A DNA stretch of 64,000 bases from Oryzias latipes (lineage: Eukaryota > Chordata > Actinopteri > Beloniformes > Adrianichthyidae): NCBI RefSeq assembly GCF_002234675.1, contig NC_019859.2:12663483-12727482 (forward strand). Direction: 5' to 3'. Both the position numbers and the translations under genes were made by a program. The notes beneath the pieces were generated by a model, which saw nothing but the letters and a program-made list of their open reading frames with translations, was not told the origin of the DNA and did not search any database. Positions 39,931-52,149 of the stretch are shown one piece after another (position 1 is the first letter of the stretch; each line of letters starts with the position of its first letter).

Positions 39931-41336
39931 ATGAGAGGTTTCCTGATAATTGCTCTTGTGCTTCTTTTCTTATGTGAGTTTTGGTCAAATATCACAACAC
40001 AAGTGACCTAAACATCTCGTTCTCGCTTGTAAATCTGCTCTACTAATTTCGCAGGGCTTCTGAAAGCTGACCAGTCAGGTGACAAAGGAAATACTCATGA
40101 GGTTAGTGAGAAAAAATAGGAGTTTACGGTTAAAATTGGGGCACAGAATTGTTTCCTTTGTCACTTTCCGTTCTGGTTCCCAAATTGGGGCAAAATGGAT
40201 CGATTTAAAAAAAAAAAGCTTCTCTGTTTATATAAAGTGTTAAGTTTGGCACATTTAAGAGTTTATTATTTGGGAGGAAAGAGAATTAAAAAAAAAAAGT
40301 GTTCACTAATTGCAGTTGAGGTGTTCCCTGAAGAAAAATATTTTTACACTATTTGTGGGGGTATTGAATTTTTCTTTTTTTTTTTTTTTTTTTTTAACTT
40401 TGCAGTTGCTGGGATGAGAATTGACCATGACCTGTGCCACAAGTTTGAGATGTAACTGCTGAGTCTGAGCTGTGTCACAATAGCTAAGATTATGGCAGTT
40501 TCAGGATTGTTTACAGGGGTGCCACTTTTAACCCTGGAACTGTGGCATTTTCATAGGAAACCATAGGATGCTATAATGTTGGTGGTCTTATAAAATTACA
40601 TCAGACTAAAACCATATTTTCACTTAAGTCCTCAAAACTTGATGTCAAATGTGTAAATGTAAGTATTAGTTTAGGGAGTCAAAATGACACGACATCTAAA
40701 GAGTTGTTAAGAAAAACATTTTTTAAGACCCTTATTTGCACATATTTATGTGCAATCAAGCATAAGAAGTGATGGAAATTCCTTTCAGCTAAACGTTATG
40801 AGTGCGGCCAAGATGCATATTGCTCGCATGTATTTTAACCCCCCGTTATCATGTGCGAATAGTCATTTCTCTTTCTTTTTAAAAAATCAACACTTGATGT
40901 GTCCTTGTTTCTTTTGCTTTTGCAGAAAGGAACCCTGGGGGAGTTGGTGCTCACTCTCCTCTTATCTCCACTCTCTTTGTACTCCTGGGTGGCTTCCATA
41001 CTCGTCAGATTCATCATATCCATCCCAGCTCTTGGTCTCAGCGCCCTTCATTACTCCGTTGCGCTGATCTTTGCTGGGCCTTGGTGTGTGGCGACTATCT
41101 GCGTATCCCTGCTGCTGACTTGTCTCCAAATCACCCTGTACCTGCTTCACATGACCCTGGTGGTTGGGGTGGTGATAGTAGTTTTGACCCTCGCACGATC
41201 TAACTCCACTGATCGTGAGACCGTTGAAGAGGTGACAACAGATGAGGCAGCGAAGCGACTCCAGCAGTGGAGAGTGGAGCATCAAATGAAAACCAAACCA
41301 AGAAGGATATTTTTTAGAGTTGCAAAACAAGGCTGA
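39931..41336 (+). CDS. Small multi-pass membrane protein, unrecognised
   Basis: I do not recognise this gene. Three coding exons join in frame (39931-39973, 40055-40101, 40926-41336) into 166 residues ending at TGA. A 5' UTR exon ending at 39836 before GTAAGT, with a three-codon upstream open frame at 39808, is likely. Residues 1-18 (MRGFLIIALVLLFLLWLL) look like a signal peptide or anchor. Residues about 33-125 are almost continuously hydrophobic, enough for three or four membrane segments, broken by small loops (ISIPALGLSALHY, FAGPWC). The C-terminal 40 residues are soluble, first acidic (TDRETVEEVTTDEAAKRL) and then strongly basic (MKTKPRRIFFRVAK), as in a cytosolic tail. A poly(A) signal AATAAA is at 41507-41512. 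The splice sites are standard, the stop is followed at once by low-complexity DNA, and the hydrophobic pattern is coherent, so I believe it is real. Function unknown. Confidence 0.75.
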
Positions 41337-41506
41337 CTTTTTGTTGTGGTTTGTTTCTGCCAGGAAAAAAAGAACCTCGGCTTAAGCAGCTTTGAACCTT
41401 CTTTAAAATTCATTAATTTTTATACATGCAAAACTGCTTGAATTCTTCTTACATTTATTGTGTGTGTGTGTGTAAATTGGTTTTGAGACACTTTATAAGG
41501 AAGCAA

Positions 41507-41512
41507 AATAAA
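41507..41512 (+). terminator. Poly(A) signal of the small membrane-protein gene
   Basis: AATAAA 171 bases after the stop codon at 41336, with a GT-repeat tract (about 41,459-41,473) upstream. Confidence 0.6.
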
Positions 41513-41519
41513 ACACTCT

Positions 41520-43120
41520 CGTATGACTCTGATTTTTAAATGAGTAAAAAAGCATCTGCTAGTCGCTACTTTAACCAACAGCCAAGGGTTGTCCACTTAT
41601 CTTTCTCATTTTCCTTTCTCCAGTTAGAACTGCGGCCCCTCCAATTATCTGCGGATTGTTGTGCTGTTTGCTTCACATCTACAGATGTTATCATTAGTCA
41701 TGTCTGTCAAATGGAGATGAGGACAAAAGAGGAACAGGAGGAAATCTTCTGCATTCATTACATCAGTCTTTTTAATCTTTCCGTGTTTATGCAGTGAAGT
41801 TCAACAGTGCAAGGCAAACCATATCCCTGTAAAACACTAAAGGGAGTTAACAGAGAGAGAAACTACATGTGGTGGGAGCATTAAGTCGGGGCACTGGATG
41901 CTTGCCCAACCAGTAAACAGATCTGCAGGAAAAACTTGGGGGGGGGGAGGAGAAAATGGTGGAAAATGCACAAAAACAACCACTTCTATCAAAACCATTA
42001 ACCCTGAGCGAAGGGTTTAACGATGAAAAGTAATGGGCAAACTTTTTGGGGGAGGGGTTGTGGGATTGAGCGCATGTCTGTGTGAATGAGACTGAAAGAC
42101 AGAGGGGAAATGAGGCTGGATCATAGAGATTTATTACATGGCCGTGGCATCCTAATTAGCATAAAGACTGGACTGGCCCACTCAAGCAGAGAATTAAAAA
42201 CCTTAATTGTGCTGTCAGCCTTGCTCTCTCTTTCTCATTGTTGACTCTACTTCATTCCACTTTCAATCGCCTCCTTACGCTCCTCTCGTCCATTGGCTTT
42301 TGGCTTATAAAGTAGTCTACGCCTGTGCTGTTTTAATTGTTGGTGATAAATGAAAAGAGGGGAGTTTGTAATTGTCTCAGAGATGGGAAAATGGATGGAT
42401 ATCGTCTGCAGGAATGAGATGTAGAGTGGAGCCCCCTTGCAAGAATAGTGGAAAGTCGGTTAAATGGTTGAAAGGATAAACATTTGTCAACCACACCTGA
42501 AAAATTAATCCCCGACAACTTTTCCTTTTCTTCTCAAGCCAAAAAATGTTGGGATGTGAAACCCGAACAAATACTGCATTAATCTGCATGTGATTGTGGT
42601 TGCATTTAGTATATTTTACATAAGCTCTTTGATGGACTGGTGAACTGTCCATGGTGTACCCTGCTTTTGCTCTGAAGTAGCTGGATAGACTCCAGCAACC
42701 CCAACAAACAATCCTCCACAAGAAGATTGATGGATCGATATTTTACATAACTTCAGTTAACTCAGATGGATGCAGTGACAGTTTTGAGTCCACTGTTCCA
42801 TAAATTGAATGATTATCAGTGAGGGTATTCATGTATCTGTTGTTTTTACAACATACTTGAAATAAATCAACTCAAATAACTTACTTGGTGCATGGGAAAT
42901 CTTGCGTATTTGTGTTTTGAATTATTATATTGTATCACTGATTTCAACAAATTACTTATAGAATTTAACAAAGTTGAAATATTTTAAGGTCACTTCCATC
43001 ACTTTAGACTTTAATTTTCATTTCAAACCATTTCAGGGTGGTATACAGTTACATCCACCCAGTCCAGTATTAAAAACAGCACTCAGCAGCCTTTAACTCT
43101 GAGATTTTGTCTTTGTTTGT
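41520..43120. other. Intergenic DNA, with a candidate conserved element at about 42,080-42,260
   Basis: No exon is visible. The segment 42,080-42,260 stands out: GATTTATTACATGGCCGTGG then CATCCTAATTAGCATAAAGAC and GAATTAAAAACCTTAATTGTG, with paired homeodomain-like TAATTA cores and little repetition. It looks like a conserved regulatory element near pax5, which is only an inference. A degraded SINE tail (TGGACTGGTGAACTGTCCATGG) lies at about 42,630-42,740. Confidence 0.35.
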
Positions 43121-43121
43121 G

Positions 43122-43335
43122 TTAACCCTTGTGCTATTTTAGATGACCCCACCCTTCCATCGACGTGTTCTTCCTACCATGACAAAGGTGGATTAAGGTG
43201 GAAAGATTTCATGTAATCCATGGACACCAGTGAAGATCACAAATCATTGAAGAAAAACGGTGCAGCACACTGTCTTGTGGGGTCTAGATGACCCAACTCC
43301 CACTGTTAAAGTGCCTAGGATAGCACAAGGGTTAA
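43122..43335. mobile_element. TTAA-flanked MITE (piggyBac-type), copy 1
   Basis: The element is bounded by TTAA at both ends, with inverted ends TTAACCCTTGTGCTAT and ATAGCACAAGGGTTAA. It is 214 bases long and has no coding capacity. TTAA target duplication is characteristic of piggyBac-like elements. A near-identical second copy lies at 59883-60095. Confidence 0.88.
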
Positions 43336-43427
43336 TATGGATGCCAATCATCTTTTTGGATTGGAGCATTCCTAGTGTTGTGATGGAACATCAAAAATCA
43401 CTTAATATCAATTAAAAAAAAAAGGTT

Positions 43428-43806
43428 TTCAGCAGGGTTGCGGCTCTCTCCTCATAACAAGAAGGCCCTGGTTCGAGTCCCAGCGGGGACCTTTCTGTGT
43501 GGAGTTTCCATGCTCTCTCTGTGCATGTGTGGGTTTTCTCCAGGCACTCCATCTTCCTCCCACCGTCCAAAAACCTGCTACAGAATGTTAATTGGTTACT
43601 CTAAATTGTCTCTAGTTGTGAGTGAGTATGTCCCCTGCGACAGACTGGAAACCTGTTCAGGGTGTACCCTGGCTTCACTCAACAGTAGCTGGGACAGGCT
43701 CTGGGAGATATGGTGGGTTAAGAAAATGGATGAATGAATGAATGAATGAATGAATGAATGAATGAATGAATGAATGAATGAATGAATGAATGAATGAATG
43801 AATGGA
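43428..43806 (+). repeat. tRNA-type SINE with (GAAT)n tail
   Basis: The head includes a B-box-like GGTTCGAGTCCC at 43472. The body follows the widespread fish pattern TGTGTGGAGTTTCCATG, GTGGGTTTTCTCCAGGCACTCC, CCACCGTCCAAAAACCTGC. It ends in GAAAATGGATGAATGAATG, about 18 units of a GAAT tetranucleotide. The A box is degraded. The minus-strand open frame of repeated HSFI units is an artefact of the tail. Confidence 0.8.
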
Positions 43807-46007
43807 TGGACGGAAGTTTTTAGCAGGAGAAAGCCAAATGTGATTATGGTACAAACAAACCTTTGTCCCCAAGAGCCTTGTGCTCTGGTTGTTCAGTGTC
43901 TAGTTGTTCAGTAAAGTTGCAGAAGGATACTCGCCAATATACAGCTTAAGATTGCCTGTGAGAGAAATAATTATTTTGCAAGAGGGATAAGCTAAGTGGC
44001 TATTAGATTTTGTTTCAGCATTTCATCCAATAGTTTGTGTTAGCAATCACAGGAACAAAAAAGCACACAGCTTCATATTTCTGATGAGTTCACAGGTTGA
44101 TTTCTAGCAGTTTTCCATGAATGTGTCTTGCTACAATGTCCTTAAAGTCCCTTTTTTACATTGATCCCAAATCACATTTTAACAATAGTGCTTGTATCTG
44201 CAGAGAGTTTTTATGTTTATGTGAAGATCATCATTGGAGAAGAGACTTGGACAGTTAAAGTCTCACTCTAATCATCTTTTGATCTATTGTAAAAGCATTT
44301 CTAGTGTAATTATGATCATGTTGTTTTTCGGCAAAGTAAAAAACCTGTCATTTTCTAGGACATAGTTTCTGCAGAGCAGGACGAATTCATAAGAAATTCA
44401 CGTCCATAATCCATCTGTTTACACTCTCTCCTGCTAGCTTACATCCCCTCACAACCCTAAAATAACAAATAATAAACAAAATGGCAGGCAGTATTGGAGC
44501 TATCCACCCGTGCATTTTTGAGTCATATGGCAGCTCAGATGAGAAAAACCAAGACATAAATAGATCTAGTCTTCATCAGAATGGAGCAGAGCAGGAAGCT
44601 CGATCTAGTAGTTTCTATGTTACAGCTATAAGCTTTTTTCAATGGCATTTTCTAGTCTGCTGCTGATTCACTGATTTAAAAAAAGGAAATACTCAAAAAT
44701 GCAATTTTTGTCTTACCGTAATTTTTCTTGTAAATTTCATTCGTCCTGAAAAAATTAACATGTTAAAAACACACAAAAAAGCCATTTTCATCTGAATGGG
44801 TCTTTAAAAGTGGGACTGTGGAACAGAATAAACATGACGAGAGAGAGTGGAGGAACAGACAGAACAACGGTAAAAGGTCCTGCTTGTGTGTCTCGGCTGT
44901 CAAAGCCAACAGCAGCAAACGAGGTTAGAAGTGAGAGGGAGGCCGGCCCTTCTCACACTGCGTCTCCTCCAACACTGACAGCTCGTACAAATAGTAACCC
45001 CTTCCAAAATGCACTGTTTGAAACTTTGTGTTTTACCTTCATGTTTTGTCTTTTCAACCCCTTCTTTTTTGTGTGCGTTTCTGCTCTTATTCTCCATCTC
45101 CTGTTTTTTCCCGTCTGTGTTCCACACTCACTTTGCCTCAGTTTTGTCTTTGTTTTTTTTCCTCCCTTCTTCCTCTCTTCTCATCTCTTTCTCTAATTGG
45201 TCTCCGCTAGGTTAGCTTAGACAGGCCTATTCATCATAGCACTATCCTAAGAGACAAACCCTCTAGGAGCAAAGTGCAAATAGACAGAGTCAGACCTGAG
45301 GGCGATGGAGTCTACAGCTTGTCAACCCACTTCTCTCTTTTCTTTTTACGTGTTTTCTCTTCTTCCCTCCCTCCTCTGTCCTTTCAGTGCAGATGTCAGT
45401 TTTGCAAAGGGAAAAGAGGGTGAGGGTGGGGAAGGAGAAGGAGGGAATGTAGATGCATTAGTTAGGCTATTAGTTCTACAAGCTGATTCCATGCCTGTCA
45501 AAGGTCCAACATTTTTCTGAGCTCATGCACGCACAGACGCTCGTCGTGTCTGACATTTTTAAGTTGCAGCGTCTGTTTTTAAAGAGCTGTGAGTGGCAAG
45601 GAAGAAGAAAAAAATTCAAAGTTCCTTCTCATTTTTTGTGTCCAAATGATAAGTAAAGACCAGAAATGATCACCCTGTCAAGGCTTACACATTTTTACAT
45701 ATCTGGGATTTCAGTGTGTGAGGACATGAACAGAGCTAGAAAGGGCAACGAGGAGCATGTAGGCATTCATTGTGAGGTGTCCAAATGTCTTCTGTGATAA
45801 GGTCAAAGCAGAATTTTTATGCCTTTTGTGTGTCAGTTTCTCTTCATTTGATGAGCCAGAAGTTTGACCAAGAAACGGCATCAATTAACAAGAGGACAAA
45901 ACAATGATTCAGGCTATCTATAAAAGTCTGAACAATAATGTCAATTTGCGTTTCTGTTTCATTATTTAATAAAATTCAAGAATTGGTGTATCTAAAAGGT
46001 CATCCTC
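43807..46007. other. Intergenic DNA around MITE copy 7
   Basis: Outside the MITE there is pyrimidine-rich sequence at 45,000-45,200 and 45,320-45,390 and otherwise unremarkable DNA. No exon with convincing splice sites and coding character is visible on either strand. Confidence 0.4.
44254..44808 (-). repeat. MITE family A, copy 7
   Basis: Reverse-oriented, near full-length: starts GTTAAAGTCTCACTCTAATCATCTTTTGATC and ends TTTTCATCTGAATGGGTCTTTAAA. Its two ends are the clearest view of the family's imperfect inverted termini. Confidence 0.88.
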
Positions 46008-46557
46008 TTTAAATAACCACTCCAGTAAAAATTGTGTTATGTGTGTTTTTGATATGATGCTGTAGCATTTTTCTCATGTTGGAGTCATATATAATGAAAA
46101 TTAAGATTGAAATTGCATTTCTGAGGATTTCTTTTAATTCAAGTTGTTGCACATCAGAGGAGAGATGTAGAAATACCATTGGAAAAAGTTTCTAGATGCA
46201 TGCAGGTCTTTGTTTTCCTCGTCTGAACTAGCATCTGGCTCAAAACTGTTCGACTAGATAGCTCCAGTATTGCTCACCATTTTTGTTGCATTGGTAATGG
46301 GATGTTGGGGGTGTGAAGGGCTGTAGGCTTATGGCAAAAGTGAACACAGAGGAATGATGGGAAATGGGAGCGGCTTGCTCTGCACCAACGGTCTGCCCAC
46401 AACTTGGAGTTAAATTTCTTAGTGAACTCTGCAGAAACCATATCCTAGAAAAATGACAGATTTTTTTTATTTTACTCACAAAGGGCGTAATAATTTAAAA
46501 GACCACTGAGAACACTTTTAAAGGAGATCATAAGATGATCAGAGTGGGACTATAAAG
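46008..46557 (+). repeat. MITE family A, copy 8
   Basis: Starts TTTAAATAACCACTCCAGTAAAAATTGTG and ends AGATGATCAGAGTGGGACTATAAAG, with the whole shared interior between. Confidence 0.87.
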
Positions 46558-48284
46558 TTGAGATGATTCTATTTTGATGCCCAGTTTAGTTACAGTGGTA
46601 GACTTGACACTTAATATTAGGAGGGGTTAAAGTGTAAATGGTTCCTTGGTTCCAGAGCGTCAGTGTGACTGCAGATAAGTGCTCCCTCTGGGGATGAATG
46701 AAATGTGGAGAAAAATCCTCTCACATTTTTGGTGTGTGACGACCAGTGAGAGTCAAAATGTTGGTAATTCCAAGTAAAGTGAAAAAGACCGTAATGTAGT
46801 GGCTCTTCTGACCTTCTCACATTGCTTGTTTGTTTTTTTTTACTCTAGACCTTTATACTTTGTTGCAATCAGATTCACTGCCTACTTTCACCACCTAAAA
46901 CCAAATTCTAAATGGAAGTCCTGAAAAGAGTTGAACATCCCGAGGATGTGGGCAGCGAAAATCCCCCTGAAGAAATCAGCACTGGCAGCGTAAGAACAGA
47001 AAACACCTGCATAGCTTCAAACGTCCAAATAAGAAGATTTGAAGATGACTAAAGAACAGACAAATGCATGAAAACCAAATATGAACCGTAGCAGAAAATC
47101 GCTCAGTATATTACATGAATTTACACAGTGTGTAAGTGTTTGCTGCTCATTTGTGAAAACAGGACTAATACTCTTTGAGATGAACAGGACAGAGTGGAAA
47201 GAAAGCACAGAGCTAGAGATGCAAACGCATCAGAGGTCATGAATATGCAGCACGTGTGTCTGCTCACCGCTGCACTTCCCTTTACGCTTTCTGTTTTGTC
47301 AGATTCTCTCCTCTTCTTGTTTGAATCCCCTGCTCTTTCATTCCTCGTACATCTTCAGCACCCCCCCCCTCTCTCTCTCTGGCATGAAGTCCTCTTTACT
47401 AATCATCTGAGGCCCAATTATACTCAGTTGGCCCCACAACTCTTCTCTACAGGGGCTCTGGAGGGCCAAAATATACAGACTCTGACTGACGTTAATTTGC
47501 ATGACTTCTTGGCCTCCATAAGCACCGCTGTTGTCTGTCTTCTGCCTTTGTATAGAAAGTCAGAGGAGGAGGAACGTGAAATAGAGAAGATGGGAGGAAC
47601 AGTGTCAGAGCTTGGTTGTATTATGTAATGTGAAGGGAAAAGAGGAGAGTAAAACGTGCAGACGGCTCAGTGCTGCTTTTGACAAAACTAACCCTCATCT
47701 GGCAAACTGTTTGAACATCAGTTCTATGAAAGTTACATCACTGACATTGTGTGTTAGTCTGGAAATAACAACATTTAAATAAAGAAATATCTGCTGTGTT
47801 TTTTGGATACCCCCCAGACCTATTTGGCTTTTGATTTTAGACAAACACCTTGTCCTTGGTAGAAATTCTGAAATATGTGAAAAGTAGAAGGTTTAAGCAG
47901 AAATTTTTATCTGCAGCTTCTGCTGATCCCAGCAAACATAAAGCCTAGTCAGCGCTTATTTGGTCAACAAAAGTGACTAACTTTAGATGCTACTAGAGTC
48001 GTTCAACTTGAGGGACAATACACACACACACCAAACCTGAAGAATTTTGGCTTAAACAACTTCTTTGGATTCTTTTTGACCTTTCAGCTGCTCCTTTTTG
48101 CAGGTGAATCCAGAGAATTTTCCATAAATCGGGTGTTTAATTTGGCATCAGCTTCACATTGGAAACCCTTCCTGACACAATCATTTGTATTTACTGACTT
48201 GGGACCAGCATGTGAAATCCGTGGAGCATACCTCCTACTGGTAGCATTTATAAGTTTTATGGATTGACTGTGGAGACCATTTGA
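46558..48284. other. Intergenic DNA with no recognisable gene
   Basis: Nothing that I can identify except the tail of an old repeat at about 48,140-48,215 (ACCCTTCCTGACACAATCAT, TGACTTGGGACCAGCA). The open frame at 47,194-47,628 has a pyrimidine-rich, non-protein-like composition. Confidence 0.4.
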
Positions 48285-48830
48285 TATCATATCAGCAGCC
48301 TGAATCATTAATATAAGGCAGGATGGATCCATGCTTTCATGTTGTTGATGCTAAATTCTGACCCTAACATCTGAATGTCCCAGCAAAAATAGGGACTCAT
48401 TGGACCATACGTTTTGCCAATCCTCTATTGTCCAATTTTGGTGAGCCTGTGTAAATTGTAGCCTCAGTTTCCTTTTCTTAGCTAACAGGAGCGGCACCTG
48501 TTGTGGTCTTCTGCTGCTGTAGTCCATCTGCTTCAAGGTTGGACATGTTGTGCATTTAGAGATGCTCTTCTGCAGACCTCAGCTGTAACCAGTAGTTATT
48601 TAAGTTACTATTGCCTTTCTATCACCTGGAACCAGTCTGGACATTCTCCTCAGACCTCTGGCATCAACAAGGCCTTTTGCCCACACTGTAAAACCTAGAG
48701 ATAGTTGTGGGTGAAAATCCCAGTAGATCAGCAGTTTCTGAAATCCTCAGACCAGCCAGTCTGGCACCAACAACTACGCCTCATTCAAACTCACTTAAAT
48801 CACCTTTGTTCTCCATACTGATGCTCAGTT
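48285..48830 (-). pseudogene. Decayed Tc1/mariner-like transposase
   Basis: Read on the minus strand, the segment 48,351-48,536 gives RRPQQVPLLLAKKRKLRLQF and NWTIEDWQNVWSNESLFLL. This is the helix-turn-helix linker and first catalytic block (the WSDES-like motif) of Tc1-type transposases, followed leftwards by a HESMDPSCL-like remnant at about 48,330. Upstream (48,700-48,830) the typical untranslated/N-terminal sequence CAGACCAGCCAGTCTGGCACCAACAA is seen. Frames are broken several times and no intact ends remain, so the element is dead. Confidence 0.7.
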
Positions 48831-51348
48831 TGAACTGGAGCAGATCGCCTTGACCAGATCTACATGCCTAAATGCATTGTGCTGTCATCATGTGATTGGC
48901 TGATTAGAAATTTGCATTAATGAGTAGTTGGACCAAGAGAATCTGGCTGCAGACATAAATGTACAGAGACAGAAGTCCTTTGCCGGAACCGGAAGTCCCC
49001 TCATATCGCTCGAAAAACTTTATTTTAACTGGCAACTCTAACAGTTATAGTTTTTCCTGTTTCAAGTTTTAATTAAAGATTTTTCTACAGTTCAGAACAC
49101 TTTAGAATTAGGGCAAGTTGTATTCTTTCTGCTTCCATTCGATGATGTAAGGTGCCATGTTGTCTGCAGCCAGGTCCCTCTTAGCTAGACAGGTGTGCCT
49201 AAGAAAGGGGCCAGTGAGTGTTTGATACAGCAGGACTGCACCAGGCTTATTTTTCTAGTGGCCTTGTTACTTGTTTAGTCCACAGCAGCCCTGCTCAATT
49301 GCTCCTTTCGATGAAAGGAGAAAAAAATGGATTCTGACGTTAAACTCTGATTCTGGATCTTCCCTGCAAGTGACTTCAGTTTTATTGGCAACACGACATT
49401 TGGTCATTGTTTCTTTTCATATAGAGGTTTTTCTAGGGTCTTGGTGGGTTGTTTTTTTATTGGCAAGGAACCAAAACAAGGTCACATTAACACATACATA
49501 CACACAGTTGTTGCTCTGTGTTCTGGAGTACTGGGCAGCCACCCAATCTGCGACAGCCTGGCCCATGTCTCAAGCTGGGTATGAGCTGTTTTCAGTGTGT
49601 GTGGCGTGTTGTTGCCATGTCGTGGCTTGTGTCCTATTATCACCCCCTCCTTCTTTCCTCCTCACACACACAAACACACTCACACACAACTCTGCCCCTT
49701 CGTGGACTCGGCCAGCAGCCAAGACTGCAACACTGGGGCACTCCATTCACTCAGATTGCTGAGGTGAGGAATGGGAGGCAGTGGGACAACATGTTTGTCC
49801 TGAGGATGGGAGTAGAGCTGAGAAGTGACACTTCAGGCACAAACAACCAGCACCTCTGTTGTCAACAACATGCAGTCCATGCTGAAAGGCGCATTTAGAG
49901 GCATTCACAAAGCAGAAAAACAAGTATTTCCTTCAAAAAATGTTTACAGTAAAACTTAATAACTCAGACAACACCTTTCACTTCCAAAAAATTATGTTTA
50001 TTCTGAGGGACCAATAAAATTATGGCAAATATTTACAAATAATTACTTCTCAGTTTCACATTACAGATACATAAATGGAATAATTCACCAACAACAGTCA
50101 CTCATGTGGACATATGGACAGGTACACGGACCGAGTTTGAAAGGATGCATCAAGCAAACTGCAATTTAATATTTAACACTGAACTCAAAGCCAGGAAATT
50201 AAAAACAAATTACAATATCAACAACAGAAATATAAAAAAATAATATTATAAAATTAACAAATTTATTCCAGTTTTCTGAACAAAACCAATTTAAAGTCTG
50301 GAAAAAATAAGAAAGAAATTAAGTGATATGATATCTTTGGCAAATTCGCACTGCAGTAAAATACATTCAGATAGTAAGACAACACACAACACACAAAGAG
50401 AAAAAACACCAAGTTTTGTTTGCAACTACTAGAAAATTGAATAAAAAACATACACATTTTCTTAAAGAAGCTTTTCTTTAGCCTTTTTTAATCTTCCCCT
50501 CCACAATACTTGAAGGCAAATCTTATCATCTTGTGTTTGTACCTGTAAGTCTTTTCTGCTATTTAATATGTTTTTGTACAAGAATATTTCAAACAGGCGT
50601 CACAGGCTTTGGTGAGTGTTACAGATATGTTTTCTTTAGTTGTGATTGGGTTTTGCATTTTGACGTAAAGAAGTGGAATCATTAAAACCGTGTTTATCGT
50701 GTGAAACTGTTCTTGTGTTATGTTATTTTTCTTTCATTGAGTTTGTCTTTTTTTCTTTTCATTTGTTAATTTTTTTATCGAAACATCACAGATATAAATA
50801 TTTTTCCAACACCCCAGATAGGAAGCCATGGACACAAAAAAACTCCAGATTGTTACACGAAAGGCCACAGTAAGGTGAAAAATCATGTATCTATTTTTTT
50901 TCTTCCTTTCTATTTTGATTGAAACATCTGCTTAGAGAAAGCACAGTCGATCCTTGTAGGCTGTATCAGTCGTGAATATTACTCCTGCTCCAAAGTTGTG
51001 TAATATTAAGATGTACAAAAAACTGCAGACTTCAGTGTGAGATCAGTCCAGAACCTAGTTATTTCTGCTAGCATGAAACAGATTGTGCCACTAATTGCTG
51101 TCAAGATATGACGCTGAATTCCCCTCTGGTTTAGGAAGGCAGTAGCCATCTTCATAGATACATATTGAGATACAGTCAGGCAGTGTTCACTTGGTGGGAA
51201 AATCCTAATAATAACTCAAAGATTTACATTTGTGTGAGCATCCCATTTGTCTTAGAGTTAGGATGAAGATTCTGGATGCAAGTTGGGTCTCATGAATTGT
51301 AAACTGCGGGGAAAAAAATGTTTGTTTAAATTGAAACAGATTTTTCAA
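48831..51348. other. Non-coding DNA downstream of pax5
   Basis: No exon is visible on either strand. From about 49,980 rightwards the sequence could be the distal part of a long pax5 3' UTR (minus strand): TTTATT at about 49,998, read as AATAAA on the minus strand, would be a possible end point. That would make the UTR over 6 kb and is only a suggestion. Confidence 0.3.
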
Positions 51349-51921
51349 TGAAACCCACCAGATGAAAATGGTTTTTTAAAAGTTTTGTGGAATTTTTCTC
51401 ATGAGGGATGAAGAAAATTTAGACTAAAATTGCTTTTCTGAGTATTCCATTATTCAAATAGCTATGAATCGGTAGCAGATGAAAGAAACGCTGTTGGAAA
51501 AGCTAGTAAGTGTAATGTAGAAGTTACTACGGCAAGCCACAAGCTCCCTTCTTCACTCCATTCTGATCCATCCACTCATAGATGATTATGTAGGCCTACG
51601 TCTTTGTTTTCAAAATTTGAGCTGGCATCTGGTTCAAAACTGTACGTCTGGATAGCTTCAGTGTTTCTCGCCATTTTGTTGCACAGCTAATGTTAGGTTT
51701 GGGTTGTTTGGGGCTGTAAGCTAGCGGAAGAGGACGTAAAAAGATGGTTGTTGGGAAGGGGGCGGGCTTACCAACAGTCAGAGGTGAATTTCTAATTAAC
51801 TACTGCCGCTCTGCAGAAAACATGTCCTAGAAAATCACAGCTTTTGACATTTTGGCTAACAAAAAGTCCACTGGGAACGCTTTCAAAATAGATCAAAAGA
51901 TGATTGGAGTGCAACTTTAAA
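51349..51921 (+). repeat. MITE family A, copy 9
   Basis: Starts GAAACCCACCAGATGAAAATGG and ends AGATGATTGGAGTGCAACTTTAAA, with the full interior, including GAGCTGGCATCTGGTTCAAAACTGT. Confidence 0.87.
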
Positions 51922-52149
51922 CACTGATTTAGAGAAACCTGAATTTTGATATGGATTCTCAGTTCAAATACTGATGCTTGCTGCAGTCCTGACTTTGAAA
52001 TGACCTTGGCACAAAAAAATAAACCACCTTCCTTCCAGAATTTCTAACAGGACAGTGGGCATCACGTCTGAATAGTCACAGAGAAAAGTAAGAGAAGAAG
52101 AGGATTAACATTTCTGTCAGAAGAAAGAGGAAGGACTTTCTTGGGAAGG

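Noticed and set aside
43730-43806. Regular short direct repeats that could suggest an array such as CRISPR
   Set aside because: They are a simple tetranucleotide microsatellite with no spacers, in a vertebrate genome.
43675-43872. Minus-strand open frame of repeated HSFI units
   Set aside because: It is the translation of the (GAAT)n SINE tail.
47194-47628. 144-codon open frame, plus strand
   Set aside because: Pyrimidine-rich composition, no recognisable domain and no supporting splice or promoter context.
49271-49762. 163-codon open frame, plus strand
   Set aside because: Contains CA-repeat-derived HTQTHSHT-like stretches; nothing supports a gene.
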